From the NCBI GenBank assembly GCA_017454335.1, contig JAFTDE010000014.1, positions 1 through 59,537 on the forward strand: a stretch of 59,537 nucleotides of DNA. Reading direction: 5' to 3'. A program made the translations under genes and the position numbers. Below, in pieces: positions 24,273 through 34,279 of the stretch. Source of the DNA: Bacteroidales bacterium (GTDB lineage: Bacteria; Bacteroidota; Bacteroidia; Bacteroidales; UBA932). The notes below the pieces were generated by a model. That model was given only the letters and a program-made list of their open reading frames with translations. It did not search any database and had not been told where the DNA came from. The stretch's first letter is position 1, and the number at the start of each line of letters is the position of its first letter.

Positions 24273-25303
24273 TTCTTTTCTGTCAGGGAGTTCAACAAAG
24301 GTTTGAGGATGTTTCCGAGCTGTTCGTATTCGATCAGGAATCCGTCGTGCCCGAAAATCGAGCTCAGCTCGCGGTATTCCGCGTCCTGGATGGCCTTGGC
24401 CGTGGCCTTGCCATGCTTGGGCGGGAACAGCACGTCGCTGTCGATGCTGATCATCATGCAGTGGGCCTTGATACGGCTGAGGGCCTTTTCGACGCCGCCG
24501 CGCCCGCGGCCGACGTTCTGGCTGTCCAGGGCCCGGGTCAGGTACCAGTAGCAGTAGGCGTCGAAACGGTCGGAGAGCTTCTTGCCCTGGTAGCGCTGGT
24601 ACGATCCGGCGCGGTCGGCGAACAGCGTGTCCACCTCCGGCTCTTCCTGGGTCTTGTTGTACCCGTCGTAGGTCCGGTACGAGATCAGCGCGATGGAGCG
24701 GGCGCAGCGCAGACCGTCCCGGCCCCCTTCGAGGCTGCGTGCTTCCCGGAAACTCGGGTCCGCCTCGAGCGCCATGCGCTGGGACTCGTTGAAGGCGGTC
24801 ATGAAGGGATTGACCCGGTTGGCTGTCGCCAGGAACACCGCATTGCGGATGACGTCCGGCTCCATGATGGCCCATTCGAGGGTCTGGAAACCGCCTACGG
24901 AGGGGCCCAGCATCAGGTCGATCGTCCCGATGCCCAGGTGCTTGCGGACCAGGATGTTCGCGCTGACGATGTCCCGGACCGTGAAATCCGGGAAATCGAA
25001 ATAGAAGGGCTTGCCCGTTTTGGGATTGACCGACGCCGGGCAGGTGGCCCCGTAGGGCGATCCGATCATGCTGACGCAGACGATATAGTACCTGTCCGGA
25101 TCGAAGAGCTTGCCGCGTCCGACCATCTGGGGCCACCAGTCTTCCGGATTGGAATTCCCGGTCAGGGCATGGCAGATCCACACCACCGTTTCGCCGGGCT
25201 TGTATTCCCGTTCGGAACTGTGGTACACCAGGTGGATGCTGTCCAGCACGCCTCCCGCCTCGAAACGGAAGGGCTCGTTGATGGTCAGTTCGTGTTTCTG
25301 CAT
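24269..25303 (-). CDS. metX: Homoserine O-acetyltransferase
   Basis: About 344 aa from the ATG at 25303, which begins 1 base after the metY stop; the longer frame to 25366 runs into metY. An alpha/beta hydrolase that acylates homoserine from acetyl-CoA, though MetX-fold enzymes can also use succinyl-CoA. Motifs: VVWICHALTGNSNPEDWWPQ (oxyanion region), YYIVCVSMIGSPYGATCP, nucleophile Ser135 in GPSVGGFQTLEW, then the conserved SDVLFPPKHG and GHDGFLIE (Asp and His of the triad; here SIDSDVLFPP). It feeds metY directly upstream in the operon. Confidence 0.95.
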   Translation of the reverse strand: MQKHELTINEPFRFEAGGVLDSIHLVYHSSEREYKPGETVVWICHALTGNSNPEDWWPQMVGRGKLFDPDRYYIVCVSMIGSPYGATCPASVNPKTGKPFYFDFPDFTVRDIVSANILVRKHLGIGTIDLMLGPSVGGFQTLEWAIMEPDVIRNAVFLATANRVNPFMTAFNESQRMALEADPSFREARSLEGGRDGLRCARSIALISYRTYDGYNKTQEEPEVDTLFADRAGSYQRYQGKKLSDRFDAYCYWYLTRALDSQNVGRGRGGVEKALSRIKAHCMMISIDSDVLFPPKHGKATAKAIQDAEYRELSSIFGHDGFLIEYEQLGNILKPLLNSLTEKK

Positions 25304-25304
25304 A

Positions 25305-26591
25305 TTACTGACGGGCTTTTTCCAGGGCCTGCTGCAGGTCGTTGATGATATCTTCGGGGTCTTCAAGACCGATCGACAGGCGCATCAGGTCCGGATCGAT
25401 GCCGGCCTCCGCCAGCTGCTGGTCCGTCAGCTGCCGGTGGGTGTGCGACGCCGGGTGCAGGATGCAGGAATAGCAGTCCGCCACGTGGGTCTCGATGGTG
25501 ACCAGGCGCAGCGCGTCCATGAAACGCATGGCGAATTCACGGCCGCCCTTCAGGCCCAGGGCCATTACGCCGCAGGATCCTTCCGGGAGGTATTTGAGCT
25601 GCAGGGCGTGGTCGGGGTCGTTCTCCAGTTCCGGGAACAGGATCCACTTGACGTCGGGATGTGCGTTCAGCATCTGCGCCACCTTGCGCGCGCTCTCGTT
25701 CGCCCGCTTGACCCGCAGGTGCAGGGTCTGCAGGCCGAGGTTCAGGTAAAAGGCGTTCTGGGGACTCTGGATGGATCCCAGGTCGCGCATCAGCTGGCTG
25801 GTGGCCTTGGTGATGTAGGCCAGCTTGCCGAACTTCTTGGTATAAGTCAGGCCGTGGTACGAAGGATCGGGCGTGCACAGCCCCGGGAACTTGTCCGCAT
25901 GGGCCTCCCAGTCGAAATTGCCGCTGTCCACGATGCAACCGCCGACCCCCGTGCCGTGCCCGTCCATGTACTTGGTGGTGGAGTGGGTCACGATGTCCGC
26001 GCCGAACTCGAAGGGACGGCAGTAGATCGGGGTGGGGAAGGTGTTGTCCACGATCAGGGGAACGCCGTTGCGGTGCGCGATGCGGGCGAGTTTTTCAATG
26101 TCCAGCACGCGGACGCCCGGATTGGTCAGGGTCTCGCCGAACACGGCCCGGGTATTCGGGCGGAAGGCGGCCTGGATTTCCTCTTCGCTGGCATACTGGT
26201 CAACGAAAGTGACTTCGATGCCCAGCTTGGGAAGGGTCGTCCCGAACAGGTTGTAGGTGCCGCCGTAGATCTCCGAGGTGGTGATCAGGTGGCATCCGGC
26301 CGGGCAGATGTTGAAGACGGCGAAGAAGTTCGCCGCCTGGCCGGACGAAGTCAGCATGGCGGCCACGCCGCCTTCCAGCGCGGCGATCCTGGCCGCGACG
26401 CGGTCGTTGGTCGGGTTCTGCAGGCGCGTATAGAAATACCCGCTGTCCTCCAGGTCGAACAGCCGGCCCATCTGGTCGCTGGTCTCGTACTTGAAGGTCG
26501 TACTCTGGATGATGGGCATTTGGCGGGATTCCCCCTTGGCGGGTTCGTATCCGGCATGTACGCACAGTGTGCCTAGTCCTTGTTTTTTCAT
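25305..26591 (-). CDS. metY: O-acetylhomoserine sulfhydrylase
   Basis: A 428-aa Cys/Met-metabolism PLP enzyme, most like O-acetylhomoserine aminocarboxypropyltransferase, making homocysteine from O-acetylhomoserine and sulfide. Motifs: LCVHAGYEP at the N-terminus, YTRLQNPTNDRVAARIAALEGG, SSGQAANFFAVFN, PLIVDNTFPTPIYCRPFEFGADIVTHSTTKYMDGHG with the PLP lysine at Lys207, and LRLSIGLEDPEDIINDL at the end. It lies between an aminotransferase (4-bp overlap) and metX (1-bp gap), the expected substrate-supplying neighbour. Confidence 0.95.
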   Translation of the reverse strand: MKKQGLGTLCVHAGYEPAKGESRQMPIIQSTTFKYETSDQMGRLFDLEDSGYFYTRLQNPTNDRVAARIAALEGGVAAMLTSSGQAANFFAVFNICPAGCHLITTSEIYGGTYNLFGTTLPKLGIEVTFVDQYASEEEIQAAFRPNTRAVFGETLTNPGVRVLDIEKLARIAHRNGVPLIVDNTFPTPIYCRPFEFGADIVTHSTTKYMDGHGTGVGGCIVDSGNFDWEAHADKFPGLCTPDPSYHGLTYTKKFGKLAYITKATSQLMRDLGSIQSPQNAFYLNLGLQTLHLRVKRANESARKVAQMLNAHPDVKWILFPELENDPDHALQLKYLPEGSCGVMALGLKGGREFAMRFMDALRLVTIETHVADCYSCILHPASHTHRQLTDQQLAEAGIDPDLMRLSIGLEDPEDIINDLQQALEKARQ

Positions 26592-27904
26592 GGCTTGGGA
26601 TGATCTTTTTCAAAGGCCGCCATCCGCTCTTCCAGCACCGGATAGAGTTCCTCGCGCATCCGGCTGGTACATCCGCGGACGCCCGGCCGCTTGCTGCCCG
26701 TCGTGGAAAGGCTGATGCTGCTGACCCCGTAATACATAAGTTCAATCAGTAATTGTTCGCCGGTCAGGTCCCCGTACCCGAGGGTGAAGAAGAACCCGTC
26801 TCCGACGTCCCGGGTCACGTCCCGGTCGTAAACGATGTTGAAGCCGTGCCGGGTGAAGATTTCCTTCATCCTGCGCGCCCGGACGGCATATTCGCGCGTA
26901 TCTTCGACAAAGTTGATACGGCCTTCGCAGGACAGGCGGAGCATTTCCGCATACCCGTACTGGGTGGACGCCGTGCATCCGCTGGTGATCATGTACAGGA
27001 TCGAAGCGGTCAGGGTCACGCCGAACACGCCGGCATCGTGGTAGCGCGCGGCCAGGGCCGGGTACTGCCGTTCGAACAGCGCGTCGCTGATGCAGGCCAG
27101 CGCAATCCGCTGCCCGGCATAGCTGAAGATCTTGGACGCCGACAGCATCAGGATGTAGTTGTCGGTGTAGCGGGCGACGGTCGGGACGAAAGGCGCCTCG
27201 TACGGGTGGCTGAGGTCCCGGCGGTAGTCCATGCAGAAATAGGCCAGGTCCTCGAGCACGATCACGTCGTATTTCGTGGCCAGTTCGCCGATGACCTGCA
27301 GCTCCTCCTCTTCCAGGCAGATCCAGGCCGGATTGTTGGGATTGGAGTAGATGAGGGCGGCGATGTCGCCCGCGGCGAATTCCTGCTCCAGCCGCGCGCG
27401 CAGTTTCTCCGCGCCGCGGTAGGGATAGATGTCGAATTCACGCCACTGGACGCCCTGGACCCGCAACTGCGATTTCTGGATGGGGAAGCCCGGATCGATG
27501 AACAGGACCTTGTCCTTGCCCGGAATGCGCTGGGTACAGGCGATGAAGGATCCGAACGAAGCCGCGACCGACCCGGTGGTCGGCACGCAGCCCCGGGGCT
27601 GGATGTCGATGTCGATGAACGCCTTGATGAACTCGGCGGCGGCTTCTTTCAGTTCGGGAACGCCGGCCGCGGCGGGGTACTGCGACCCGATGCCCGCATC
27701 CAGCGCCCGTTTCTCCGCCTCGACGCCGTAGCGGTTGATCGGCAGGCCGGGCGATCCCTGGTCCATGCGGATGAAGGGAATGCCGCTTTTCTGCTCGAGA
27801 AACTGCGCGACCAGCAGCGCCTCGCCGATCGTGGCCTTGGCCAGGTCGGCGACGCTGTTCGCCGTGCAGGCTTCGCGTACGAGTTCTTCGCTGAATATTC
27901 TCAT
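26588..27904 (-). CDS. PLP-dependent aminotransferase, probable KMTB (methionine) transaminase
   Basis: About 438 aa from the ATG at 27904; the larger frame reaching 28231 overlaps the amidase and is not coding. Fold-type I aminotransferase: GSQYPAAAGVPELKEAAAEF, IYSNPNNPAW (substrate Asn), LEDLAYFCMDYR (PLP Asp and Tyr), SASKIFSYAGQRIAL with PLP lysine Lys258, and a C-terminal Arg in STTGSKRPGVRGC. Stop/start overlaps tie it to the omega-amidase upstream and metY downstream. Pairing with an omega-amidase is known for glutamine-dependent transaminases in methionine salvage, so 4-methylthio-2-oxobutyrate is a reasonable substrate. That is inference. Confidence 0.85.
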   Translation of the reverse strand: MRIFSEELVREACTANSVADLAKATIGEALLVAQFLEQKSGIPFIRMDQGSPGLPINRYGVEAEKRALDAGIGSQYPAAAGVPELKEAAAEFIKAFIDIDIQPRGCVPTTGSVAASFGSFIACTQRIPGKDKVLFIDPGFPIQKSQLRVQGVQWREFDIYPYRGAEKLRARLEQEFAAGDIAALIYSNPNNPAWICLEEEELQVIGELATKYDVIVLEDLAYFCMDYRRDLSHPYEAPFVPTVARYTDNYILMLSASKIFSYAGQRIALACISDALFERQYPALAARYHDAGVFGVTLTASILYMITSGCTASTQYGYAEMLRLSCEGRINFVEDTREYAVRARRMKEIFTRHGFNIVYDRDVTRDVGDGFFFTLGYGDLTGEQLLIELMYYGVSSISLSTTGSKRPGVRGCTSRMREELYPVLEERMAAFEKDHPKP

Positions 27905-28668
27905 AATACGTCCAAAGTAAAGCCGTCGGCATCCGACAGTACCGGGAACTTGGCCCGGAACGCATGCAGGATGTCCATGTCCAGGTCGGCGCAGACGAAC
28001 TCCTCGCGCCCGTCCGCACATCTCGCCTGCACCTCGCCGTACGGATCGACGAAGACGGTGCCGCCGTTGTAATGGCAGGCCGGGTCGTCGCCCGTGCGGT
28101 CCACGGCGGCCATGAAACACTGGTTCTCGATGGCGCGGGCCCGCACCAGCGTGTCCCAGGCGCCCCGGCGGACGGTCGGCCAGCTGGCGACGCACAGGAT
28201 GGCGTCGTAGTCCCTCCGGTTGCGGATCCACACCGGGAAGCGCAGGTCATAGCAGACCAGCAGCAGGAACCGGACGCCCCGCCATTCGACGATGACCCGC
28301 CTGTCGCCGCCCGTGAAGGTCTTGTGCTCGCCGCCGTAGGTGAACAGGTGGCGCTTGTCATAGGCCGCATAGCTTCCGTCAGGCTTGACGAAGAGGAAAC
28401 GGTTCAAGTACTTGCCGTCCTCGTGCAGGGCGATGCTGCCGGCGATGGCGGCGTCGTAGCGCGCAGCCAGCTGCTGCATCAGGGCGAGGGTGTCCGACGG
28501 GGACTCCTCGGCGATGCCTGCGGGTGCGGTGGCGAAGCCCGTCGTGAACATTTCGGGCAGCACATACAGGTCCGCGCCCGGTGTCCGGCCCATCAGGTCG
28601 ATGAGCTTCTGCCGGTTGGCCTGGTGGTCCGCCCAGACGATATCTTGCTGATACAGAACGATCTTCAT
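27901..28668 (-). CDS. Nitrilase-family omega-amidase (YafV/Nit2-like)
   Basis: A 255-aa carbon-nitrogen hydrolase with the full catalytic triad: Glu39 (LPEMFTTGF), Lys105 (YDKRHLF) and Cys139 (VCYDLRFP). Its sequence is of the YafV/Nit2 type, which hydrolyses 2-oxoglutaramate or 2-oxosuccinamate to the oxoacid and ammonia, removing the product of glutamine or asparagine transaminases. It overlaps the aminotransferase by 4 bp (ATGA), strong support for a shared pathway. In the same operon, asnA makes asparagine, so asparagine is also a possible amino donor. Cytoplasmic, no signal peptide. Confidence 0.9.
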   Translation of the reverse strand: MKIVLYQQDIVWADHQANRQKLIDLMGRTPGADLYVLPEMFTTGFATAPAGIAEESPSDTLALMQQLAARYDAAIAGSIALHEDGKYLNRFLFVKPDGSYAAYDKRHLFTYGGEHKTFTGGDRRVIVEWRGVRFLLLVCYDLRFPVWIRNRRDYDAILCVASWPTVRRGAWDTLVRARAIENQCFMAAVDRTGDDPACHYNGGTVFVDPYGEVQARCADGREEFVCADLDMDILHAFRAKFPVLSDADGFTLDVL

Positions 28669-28672
28669 GACG

Positions 28673-29707
28673 CTAGATCTTCAGGCACCAGCCGTGTGTG
28701 TCTTCGATTTCGCCGAACTGGATGCCGGTGATCTGCTTGTACAGCCGGGTGCAGACGGGGCCCACGGCGCCGTCTTCCTCGAAACGGAAGGAGCGGGTGA
28801 CGGTGGGTTCGGCCAGGACCGGTTTCATGTCGATGTGCGACATCGGCGTGATCACGACCGCAGTGCCGCAGCCGCCGGCCTCTTCGAACTCGTCCAGCTC
28901 GTCCAGTGGGACCGGGCGCTTCTCCACCTTCATCCCGAAATCCGCCGCCACTTCCTGCAGCGTCAGGTTGGTGATGGAGGGCAGGACGCTGTCGGACAGC
29001 GGCGTGACATAGCTGTTGCCCTTGATTCCGAAGAAGTTGGACGAACCGAACTCATCTACGAACTCGCGGGTTGCGGAGTTCAGGTACAGCAGTTCGGCGT
29101 ATCCCTGCTCGTGCGCGATCTTGTAGGGAACGAAGGTCCCGGCGTAGTTCGCGCTGAGCTTGTAGCTGCCCGTGCCCTTCGGCGCGGCCCGGTCGAAGTC
29201 GCCCGGGATGACGGCGGCCGCCGAGCGCAGGTGCGCACCGTAATACGATCCGGCGGGAGCGCACATCACGGCGAGCGTCACCTCGGGGTAGGGGACCAGC
29301 TGCATCTGCGGATGCGGGGCGAACAGCAGCGGGCGGATGTACAGCGAGGCCTGGTGCCCGTACGGGGGCAGGAACTCCAGGTTGTTCTCCACGCACAGCT
29401 TGCACATCTTGATGAACATCTCCTCGGGCGGAGCCGGAAGGCCCAGAAAGCGGGCGGAACGGGCCATGCGGGCGGCGTTCCTGTCCGGCCGGAAGAGGAT
29501 GATGTCCCCGTTCTTCTGGTGGAAGGCTTTCAGGCCTTCAAAGCAGGAGATCGCGTAGTGGAGGCCCTGCGTGAAAGGGTCGATGGTGAAAGAGAAGGTC
29601 TCCGTCAGGGAGATGTCGGACCATGCTCCGTCCCGGTAGTGCGCCAGGACGACGGTACGGGTACGGTAGGCGTCAAAGCCCAGGGAATCCCAATCAATCT
29701 GTGCCAT
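28673..29707 (-). CDS. ilvE: Branched-chain amino acid aminotransferase
   Basis: A 344-aa fold-type IV PLP aminotransferase for the last step to valine, leucine and isoleucine. Motifs: GLHYAISCFEGLKAF, FRPDRNAARMARSARFLGLP, YIRPLLFAPHPQMQL, the PLP lysine in YKLSANYAGTFVP, YLNSATREFVDEFGSSNFFGI and GTAVVITPMSHI. The longer type of IlvE found in Bacteroidetes and eukaryotes. It lies 12 bp after leuB and 4 bp before the amidase, linking the branched-chain and methionine sections of the operon. Confidence 0.96.
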   Translation of the reverse strand: MAQIDWDSLGFDAYRTRTVVLAHYRDGAWSDISLTETFSFTIDPFTQGLHYAISCFEGLKAFHQKNGDIILFRPDRNAARMARSARFLGLPAPPEEMFIKMCKLCVENNLEFLPPYGHQASLYIRPLLFAPHPQMQLVPYPEVTLAVMCAPAGSYYGAHLRSAAAVIPGDFDRAAPKGTGSYKLSANYAGTFVPYKIAHEQGYAELLYLNSATREFVDEFGSSNFFGIKGNSYVTPLSDSVLPSITNLTLQEVAADFGMKVEKRPVPLDELDEFEEAGGCGTAVVITPMSHIDMKPVLAEPTVTRSFRFEEDGAVGPVCTRLYKQITGIQFGEIEDTHGWCLKI

Positions 29708-29719
29708 ACTATTGTGATT

Positions 29720-30787
29720 TTAATTGTTTGCAATGTATTCAGCCACCCAGTCGCCCACTTCGGAAGTGGAGAAAGCCTTGCCGTCCCCGGCGAGGTCCTC
29801 GGTCACGACGCCGCTGTCGATGGAGGCGCTGACCGCCGCGCGGATGGCTTTTCCTTCCTCCATCAGGCCGAAGGCGTATTCGAACATCATCGCGGCGGAC
29901 AGGATGGTCGCCAGCGGGTTGGCGATGTTCTTGCCGGCGGCCTGCGGGTACGAACCGTGGATGGGTTCGAACACCGAGGTGTGCTCGCCGACCGAAGCGG
30001 AGGCCAGCAGGCCCATCGATCCGGACACGCAGCTGGCTTCGTCCGTCAGGATGTCGCCGAAGGTGTTCTCCGTCACGATGACGTCGAAGAACTTCGGGCC
30101 GGTGATCAGTTTCATGGCCGCATTGTCCACGAACATGTAGTCCGTCTGCACGTCTGGATACTGCGGTGCCATTTCCTGGGCGATCTGCCGCCACAGGCGC
30201 GAGGATTCCAGCACGTTCGCCTTGTCCACGACGGTCAGGTGACGGCGGCGGCGCATCGCGTACTCGAAGGCGAGATTGAGGATGCGCTCCACCTCGTAGC
30301 GGTGGTAGATGTTCGTATCGTAGGCCGTGTCCCCGCCGTCTGTCCGGCCCTTCTCGCCGAAGTACATGCCGCCGGTCAGTTCACGGATGCACAGGAAGTC
30401 CGCTCCGTCCACCAGCTCCTCTTTCAGCGGGCTCTTGTGGATCAGGGACTTGAAGGTCTCGACGGGGCGGAGGTTGGCGTACAGGCCCAACTGCTTGCGC
30501 ATGGCCAGCAGACCCTGCTCCGGGCGGACCTTGGCCGTCGGATCGTTGTCGTAACGGGGATCGCCGACCGCGCCGAACAGCACGGCGTCGCTCTCCAGGC
30601 AGGTCTGGTGCGTCAGCTCGGGGTAGGCGGATCCGCACTCGTCGATGGCGCAGGCGCCGACGGGCGCATAGGTATAGCTGACTTCGTGTCCGAACTTCCT
30701 GCAGATGGCGTCGACCGCCTTGACGGCCTGGTCCACGACCTCGGGGCCGATTCCGTCCCCGGGCAATTTGGCGATGTTGAGTTTCAT
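29720..30787 (-). CDS. leuB: 3-isopropylmalate dehydrogenase
   Basis: About 355 aa from the ATG at 30787 ([18 protein letters not shown]); the frame extends to 30910 but that part overlaps the preceding synthase. NAD-dependent beta-decarboxylating dehydrogenase of leucine synthesis. Motifs: [24 protein letters not shown] (substrate Arg residues), [26 protein letters not shown] (catalytic Lys), [39 protein letters not shown] and [18 protein letters not shown] (NAD site). The ATG overlaps the stop of the upstream LeuA/CimA-type gene. It may also serve citramalate-derived isoleucine synthesis. Confidence 0.97.
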   Translation of the reverse strand: MKLNIAKLPGDGIGPEVVDQAVKAVDAICRKFGHEVSYTYAPVGACAIDECGSAYPELTHQTCLESDAVLFGAVGDPRYDNDPTAKVRPEQGLLAMRKQLGLYANLRPVETFKSLIHKSPLKEELVDGADFLCIRELTGGMYFGEKGRTDGGDTAYDTNIYHRYEVERILNLAFEYAMRRRRHLTVVDKANVLESSRLWRQIAQEMAPQYPDVQTDYMFVDNAAMKLITGPKFFDVIVTENTFGDILTDEASCVSGSMGLLASASVGEHTSVFEPIHGSYPQAAGKNIANPLATILSAAMMFEYAFGLMEEGKAIRAAVSASIDSGVVTEDLAGDGKAFSTSEVGDWVAEYIANN

Positions 30788-32319
30788 TTCAAATAACTGA
30801 TATCCATGTTTTCCATTATGTTGAGCATCTTCACCGTGGCCTTGATGGCGGCTTCCGTCTGGTCGGAATCGATGCCCCGGGTCTTGAACTCGGAGTCGCC
30901 GCTGCGCCACGAGATGGTCGTGGCGACCAGGGCGTCCGTCTTGCCGCCCGGCGGGATGGTCACCTGGTAGTCCGCCAGGACGGGATGGGTCTTGCCCAGC
31001 TTCTCATAAATCTTCCACAGGGCCTTCATGAAGGCGTCGTACTGGCCGTCGCCGGACGAGCTCTCCTCGTATTCACTGCCGTGGATGCTGACCTTCACGA
31101 CGGCGACGGGACGCATCCCGCGCGCCAGCTGGAGGGAGTAGTTGACGATGTGGATGTTGTCCTGGGCTGCGCTGTGCGCGCTCTTCAGCACATCCGCGAT
31201 GATGAACGGCAGGTCCTCGGCCGTCATCGCTTCCTTCTTGTCGCCCAGTTCGACGACCCGCTGCGTGACCAGCTTGACCTGGTCGGGCGTGAGGCGGATG
31301 CCCAGCGAGTCGAGGTTCCGGATGATGTTCGCCTTGCCGCTCATCTTGCCCAGCGCATAGGTGCGCTTGCGTCCGAAACGCTGGGGCAGCAGGGGATTGG
31401 CATACAGGTCGTCCTTGCTGTCGCCGTCGGCGTGCACGCCGCTGCTCTGTGTGAAGACGTTCTCGCCCACGACGGGCTCGTTGTCCGGAATGCGGATGCC
31501 GGAAATGCTCTCCACATATTTGCAGACGTGGGTCAGCCGGCTCTCGTCGACGTGGTTTTCGCTGTGGATCTGGTCGTTCAGCCCCGCGATGACGCTGGCG
31601 ATCGAGGCGTTGCCGCTGCGTTCGCCCAGCCCGTTCACCGTCGTGTGCACGCAGGAGATGCCGACCTTCGCGGCCGCGAGGGTGTTCGCGACGGCCAGCC
31701 CGTAGTCGTTGTGCGCGTGGAAGTCGAAACACAGGTCGGGATAGCGCTGCATCATCAGGGTGCAGTAGCGCTCCACGTCCCAGGGGTTCAGCACGCCCAG
31801 CGTGTCGGGCAGCATGAAGTGTCCGATGGGCAGCTGCCGCAGGGCGTCCACCAGTTCGAAAACGTACTCCGGCGAGGAGGCGATGCCGTTGGACCAGTCC
31901 TCGAGGTAGAGGTTGGTCCGGATGCCGCGCGAAAGGGCTTTTTCGACGACGAGTCGGATGTCGGCGATGTGCTCGGAAGGAGTCTTGCGCAGCTGTTTGG
32001 TCAGGTGCCGCAGGGATCCTTTGGCCAGCAGGTTCAGCACGCGCCCGCCGCCGTCTGCGATCCAGTCCACCGACACGCCGCCGTCCACGAATCCCAGCGC
32101 TTCCACCCGGTCCAGGCAGCCCCGTTCGGCCGCCCAGGCGCAGATGGCGCGGAAGGACTCCTGCTCGCCCTTGGACACGCGGGCGGAAGCCACCTCGATG
32201 CGGTCCACCTTCAGGTCGTCGAGGAGGAGCTGCGCGATGGCGAGTTTCTCATGGACGTTGAACGAGACGCTGGCGGTCTGTTCGCCGTCACGGAGCGTGG
32301 TGTCGAGTATTTCCGTCAT
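30784..32319 (-). CDS. Second LeuA-type synthase; candidate citramalate synthase
   Basis: About 511 aa from the ATG at 32319. A DRE-TIM metallolyase with [16 protein letters not shown] at the N-terminus (metal Asp, Arg and Glu), [17 protein letters not shown], the metal ligands [27 protein letters not shown], and a C-terminal LeuA-dimer regulatory domain (about 390-500). It sits between leuD and leuB with 4-bp overlaps on both sides. A full LeuA is encoded separately at 34279-35778, so this paralog probably has another keto-acid substrate. Pyruvate (citramalate synthase, opening a threonine-independent isoleucine route) is the leading guess, since leuC, leuD and leuB can complete it. Substrate residues were not verified. 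Confidence 0.85.
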   Translation of the reverse strand: MTEILDTTLRDGEQTASVSFNVHEKLAIAQLLLDDLKVDRIEVASARVSKGEQESFRAICAWAAERGCLDRVEALGFVDGGVSVDWIADGGGRVLNLLAKGSLRHLTKQLRKTPSEHIADIRLVVEKALSRGIRTNLYLEDWSNGIASSPEYVFELVDALRQLPIGHFMLPDTLGVLNPWDVERYCTLMMQRYPDLCFDFHAHNDYGLAVANTLAAAKVGISCVHTTVNGLGERSGNASIASVIAGLNDQIHSENHVDESRLTHVCKYVESISGIRIPDNEPVVGENVFTQSSGVHADGDSKDDLYANPLLPQRFGRKRTYALGKMSGKANIIRNLDSLGIRLTPDQVKLVTQRVVELGDKKEAMTAEDLPFIIADVLKSAHSAAQDNIHIVNYSLQLARGMRPVAVVKVSIHGSEYEESSSGDGQYDAFMKALWKIYEKLGKTHPVLADYQVTIPPGGKTDALVATTISWRSGDSEFKTRGIDSDQTEAAIKATVKMLNIMENMDISYLK

Positions 32320-32915
32320 TGGGCCCGTTTCTGTTCGTATTGTTCGATCTTGTCTTTCTGCTGCAGCAGGTAGTCGATGTCGTCGAGGGCATTGACCAGA
32401 CAGTATTTCTTGTAGGCGTTGATCTCGAAACGTTCGCTGCGGCCCGTGGCCAGGTTGGTCACGGTCTGGTTCGGCACGTCCACCCGGACCTGCATGTTGG
32501 GATCCGCCGCGATGCTCGCGAAGAGTTCGGCGAGGAAGGCTTCGGAGACCACCACCGGCAGTACGAAGTTGTTCAGTTCGTTGTTCTTGTGGATGTCCGC
32601 GAAGAAGCTGGAGATCACGACCCGGAAACCGTATCCGGCGATGGCCCAGGCGGCGTGTTCCCGGCTGGACCCCGAACCGAAGTTCTTGCCCGCGACCAGG
32701 ATGCATCCGCCGTAGCGCGGATCGTTCAGCACGAACTGCTCGTTACGGCTGCCGTCAGGACGGTAGCGCCAGTCCCGGAACAGGTTGTCCCCGAAGAACT
32801 TTTCGTCCCTTGTGGTCGCCTTGAGGAAGCGGGCCGGGATGATCTGGTCCGTATCTACGTTTTCGAGCGGCAGGGGCACGCAGCTGCTCTGGATGATGTC
32901 GAATTTCTGTTTCAT
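32316..32915 (-). CDS. leuD: 3-isopropylmalate dehydratase small subunit
   Basis: A 199-aa swivel-domain subunit that with LeuC isomerises 2- to 3-isopropylmalate. Motifs: [20 protein letters not shown] at the N-terminus, [33 protein letters not shown] in the centre and [22 protein letters not shown] at the C-terminus. Normal bacterial length. ATGA overlaps join it to leuC before and the LeuA/CimA-type gene after. Confidence 0.97.
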   Translation of the reverse strand: MKQKFDIIQSSCVPLPLENVDTDQIIPARFLKATTRDEKFFGDNLFRDWRYRPDGSRNEQFVLNDPRYGGCILVAGKNFGSGSSREHAAWAIAGYGFRVVISSFFADIHKNNELNNFVLPVVVSEAFLAELFASIAADPNMQVRVDVPNQTVTNLATGRSERFEINAYKKYCLVNALDDIDYLLQQKDKIEQYEQKRAQ

Positions 32916-34279
32916 AATAGCGTTCGGGGATCAGTTACCGCACCGGTGACCGCAGCGGCGGCCGCGGTCAGCGGGCTGGCGAGCAGGGTGCGCGAACCCG
33001 GGCCCTGACGGCCCTCGAAGTTGCGGTTGCTCGTCGAAACACAATATTTTCCGGCGGGGATCTTGTCGTCGTTCATCGCCAGGCAGGCCGAACAGCCGGG
33101 CTGCCGGACTTCGAAACCGGCCTCGGCGAGGATCTTGTCCAATCCCTCCTCCTCGATCTGCCGTTTGACGGCCCAGGAACCGGGAACCAGCCAGGCCGTG
33201 ACGCCGGCCGCTTTGCGGCGGCCGCGGACCAGCGAGGCGAAGGCGCGGAAGTCCTCGATGCGCCCGTTCGTGCAGGCGCCCAGGAACACATAATCGACGG
33301 GGTGTCCCAGCAGCGGCTGGCCGGGCGTCAGGCCCATGTAGGCCATGGCCTTGGGGGCGGCGTCGGCGGGGATGGTCCCGTCCACCGGCATGCCCATGCC
33401 CGGATTGGTGCCGTAGGTGATCATCGGGGCGATGTCGGCGGCGTCGAAGACCAGTTCGCGGTCGAAGACGGCGTCCTCGCCGCTGCGGAGGGTCTTCCAA
33501 TACGCGACGGCCTTGTCCCAGTCCGCACCCTTGGGGGCATACTGGCGGCCCTTGAGGTAGGCGAAGGTCTTCTCGTCCGGAGCGACGAAGCCGCCGCGCG
33601 CACCCATCTCGATCGAGAGGTTGCACAGGGTCAGGCGGCCCTCCATGGACAGCGACCGAACGGTCGATCCGCGGTATTCGACAAAATATCCGGTGGCGCC
33701 GCTGGTGCTGATCTTGCTCATCAGGTACAGGGCGACGTCCTTGGCGGTGACGCCCGTGCCCAGTTCCCCTTCGATCCGGATGCTCATCGACTTGGGCTTC
33801 TGCTGCAGGATGCACTGCGAGGCCAGCACCATTTCCACTTCGCTGGTGCCGATCCCGAAGGCGACGGCGCCCATGGCTCCGTGGGTGGAGGTGTGCGAGT
33901 CTCCGCAGACTATGGTCATCCCCGGCAGGGAGAGGCCCTTCTCCGGCCCCACGACGTGGATGATGCCGTTGTCCGGGCTCAGCATCCCGTAATGGGTCAG
34001 GCCGAACTCGGCGGCGTTGCGCTCCAGTGCATCCACCTGGGCCTTGGAAACCGGGTCTTCGATGGGCTTGTCCTGATCATGGGTCGGGGTGTTGTGGTCC
34101 GGCATGCAGAAGATCTGCTGCGGGCGCAGGCAGCGGATCCCGCGTGCACGCAGGCCGTCGAAAGCCTGCGGGCTGGTGACCTCGTGGCAGTACAGCCGGT
34201 CGATGTACAGTTGGGTCGGGCCGTCCTCGATCAGCGAGACGACGTGCGCATCCCATATTTTGTCGAACAGTGTATTCAT
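32912..34279 (-). CDS. leuC: 3-isopropylmalate dehydratase large subunit
   Basis: A 455-aa aconitase-family [4Fe-4S] subunit. Motifs: [64 protein letters not shown], and the cluster cysteines in FLGACTNGR and [10 protein letters not shown]. Works with leuD, with which it overlaps by 4 bp. It shares one base with the leuA stop upstream (TGATG). Could also act on citramalate and citraconate if the second LeuA-type enzyme is a citramalate synthase. Confidence 0.97.
   Translation of the reverse strand: MNTLFDKIWDAHVVSLIEDGPTQLYIDRLYCHEVTSPQAFDGLRARGIRCLRPQQIFCMPDHNTPTHDQDKPIEDPVSKAQVDALERNAAEFGLTHYGMLSPDNGIIHVVGPEKGLSLPGMTIVCGDSHTSTHGAMGAVAFGIGTSEVEMVLASQCILQQKPKSMSIRIEGELGTGVTAKDVALYLMSKISTSGATGYFVEYRGSTVRSLSMEGRLTLCNLSIEMGARGGFVAPDEKTFAYLKGRQYAPKGADWDKAVAYWKTLRSGEDAVFDRELVFDAADIAPMITYGTNPGMGMPVDGTIPADAAPKAMAYMGLTPGQPLLGHPVDYVFLGACTNGRIEDFRAFASLVRGRRKAAGVTAWLVPGSWAVKRQIEEEGLDKILAEAGFEVRQPGCSACLAMNDDKIPAGKYCVSTSNRNFEGRQGPGSRTLLASPLTAAAAAVTGAVTDPRTLL

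Noticed and set aside
24273-25181. 639-codon frame joining asnA to upstream sequence
   Set aside because: The upstream part is an out-of-frame shadow of metX. AsnA is normally about 330 aa and begins at the ATG at 24272.
32320-32706. N-terminal extension of the second LeuA-type synthase
   Set aside because: It is a shadow of leuD in another frame. The family N-terminus (DTTLRDGEQ) begins a few residues after the ATG at 32319.
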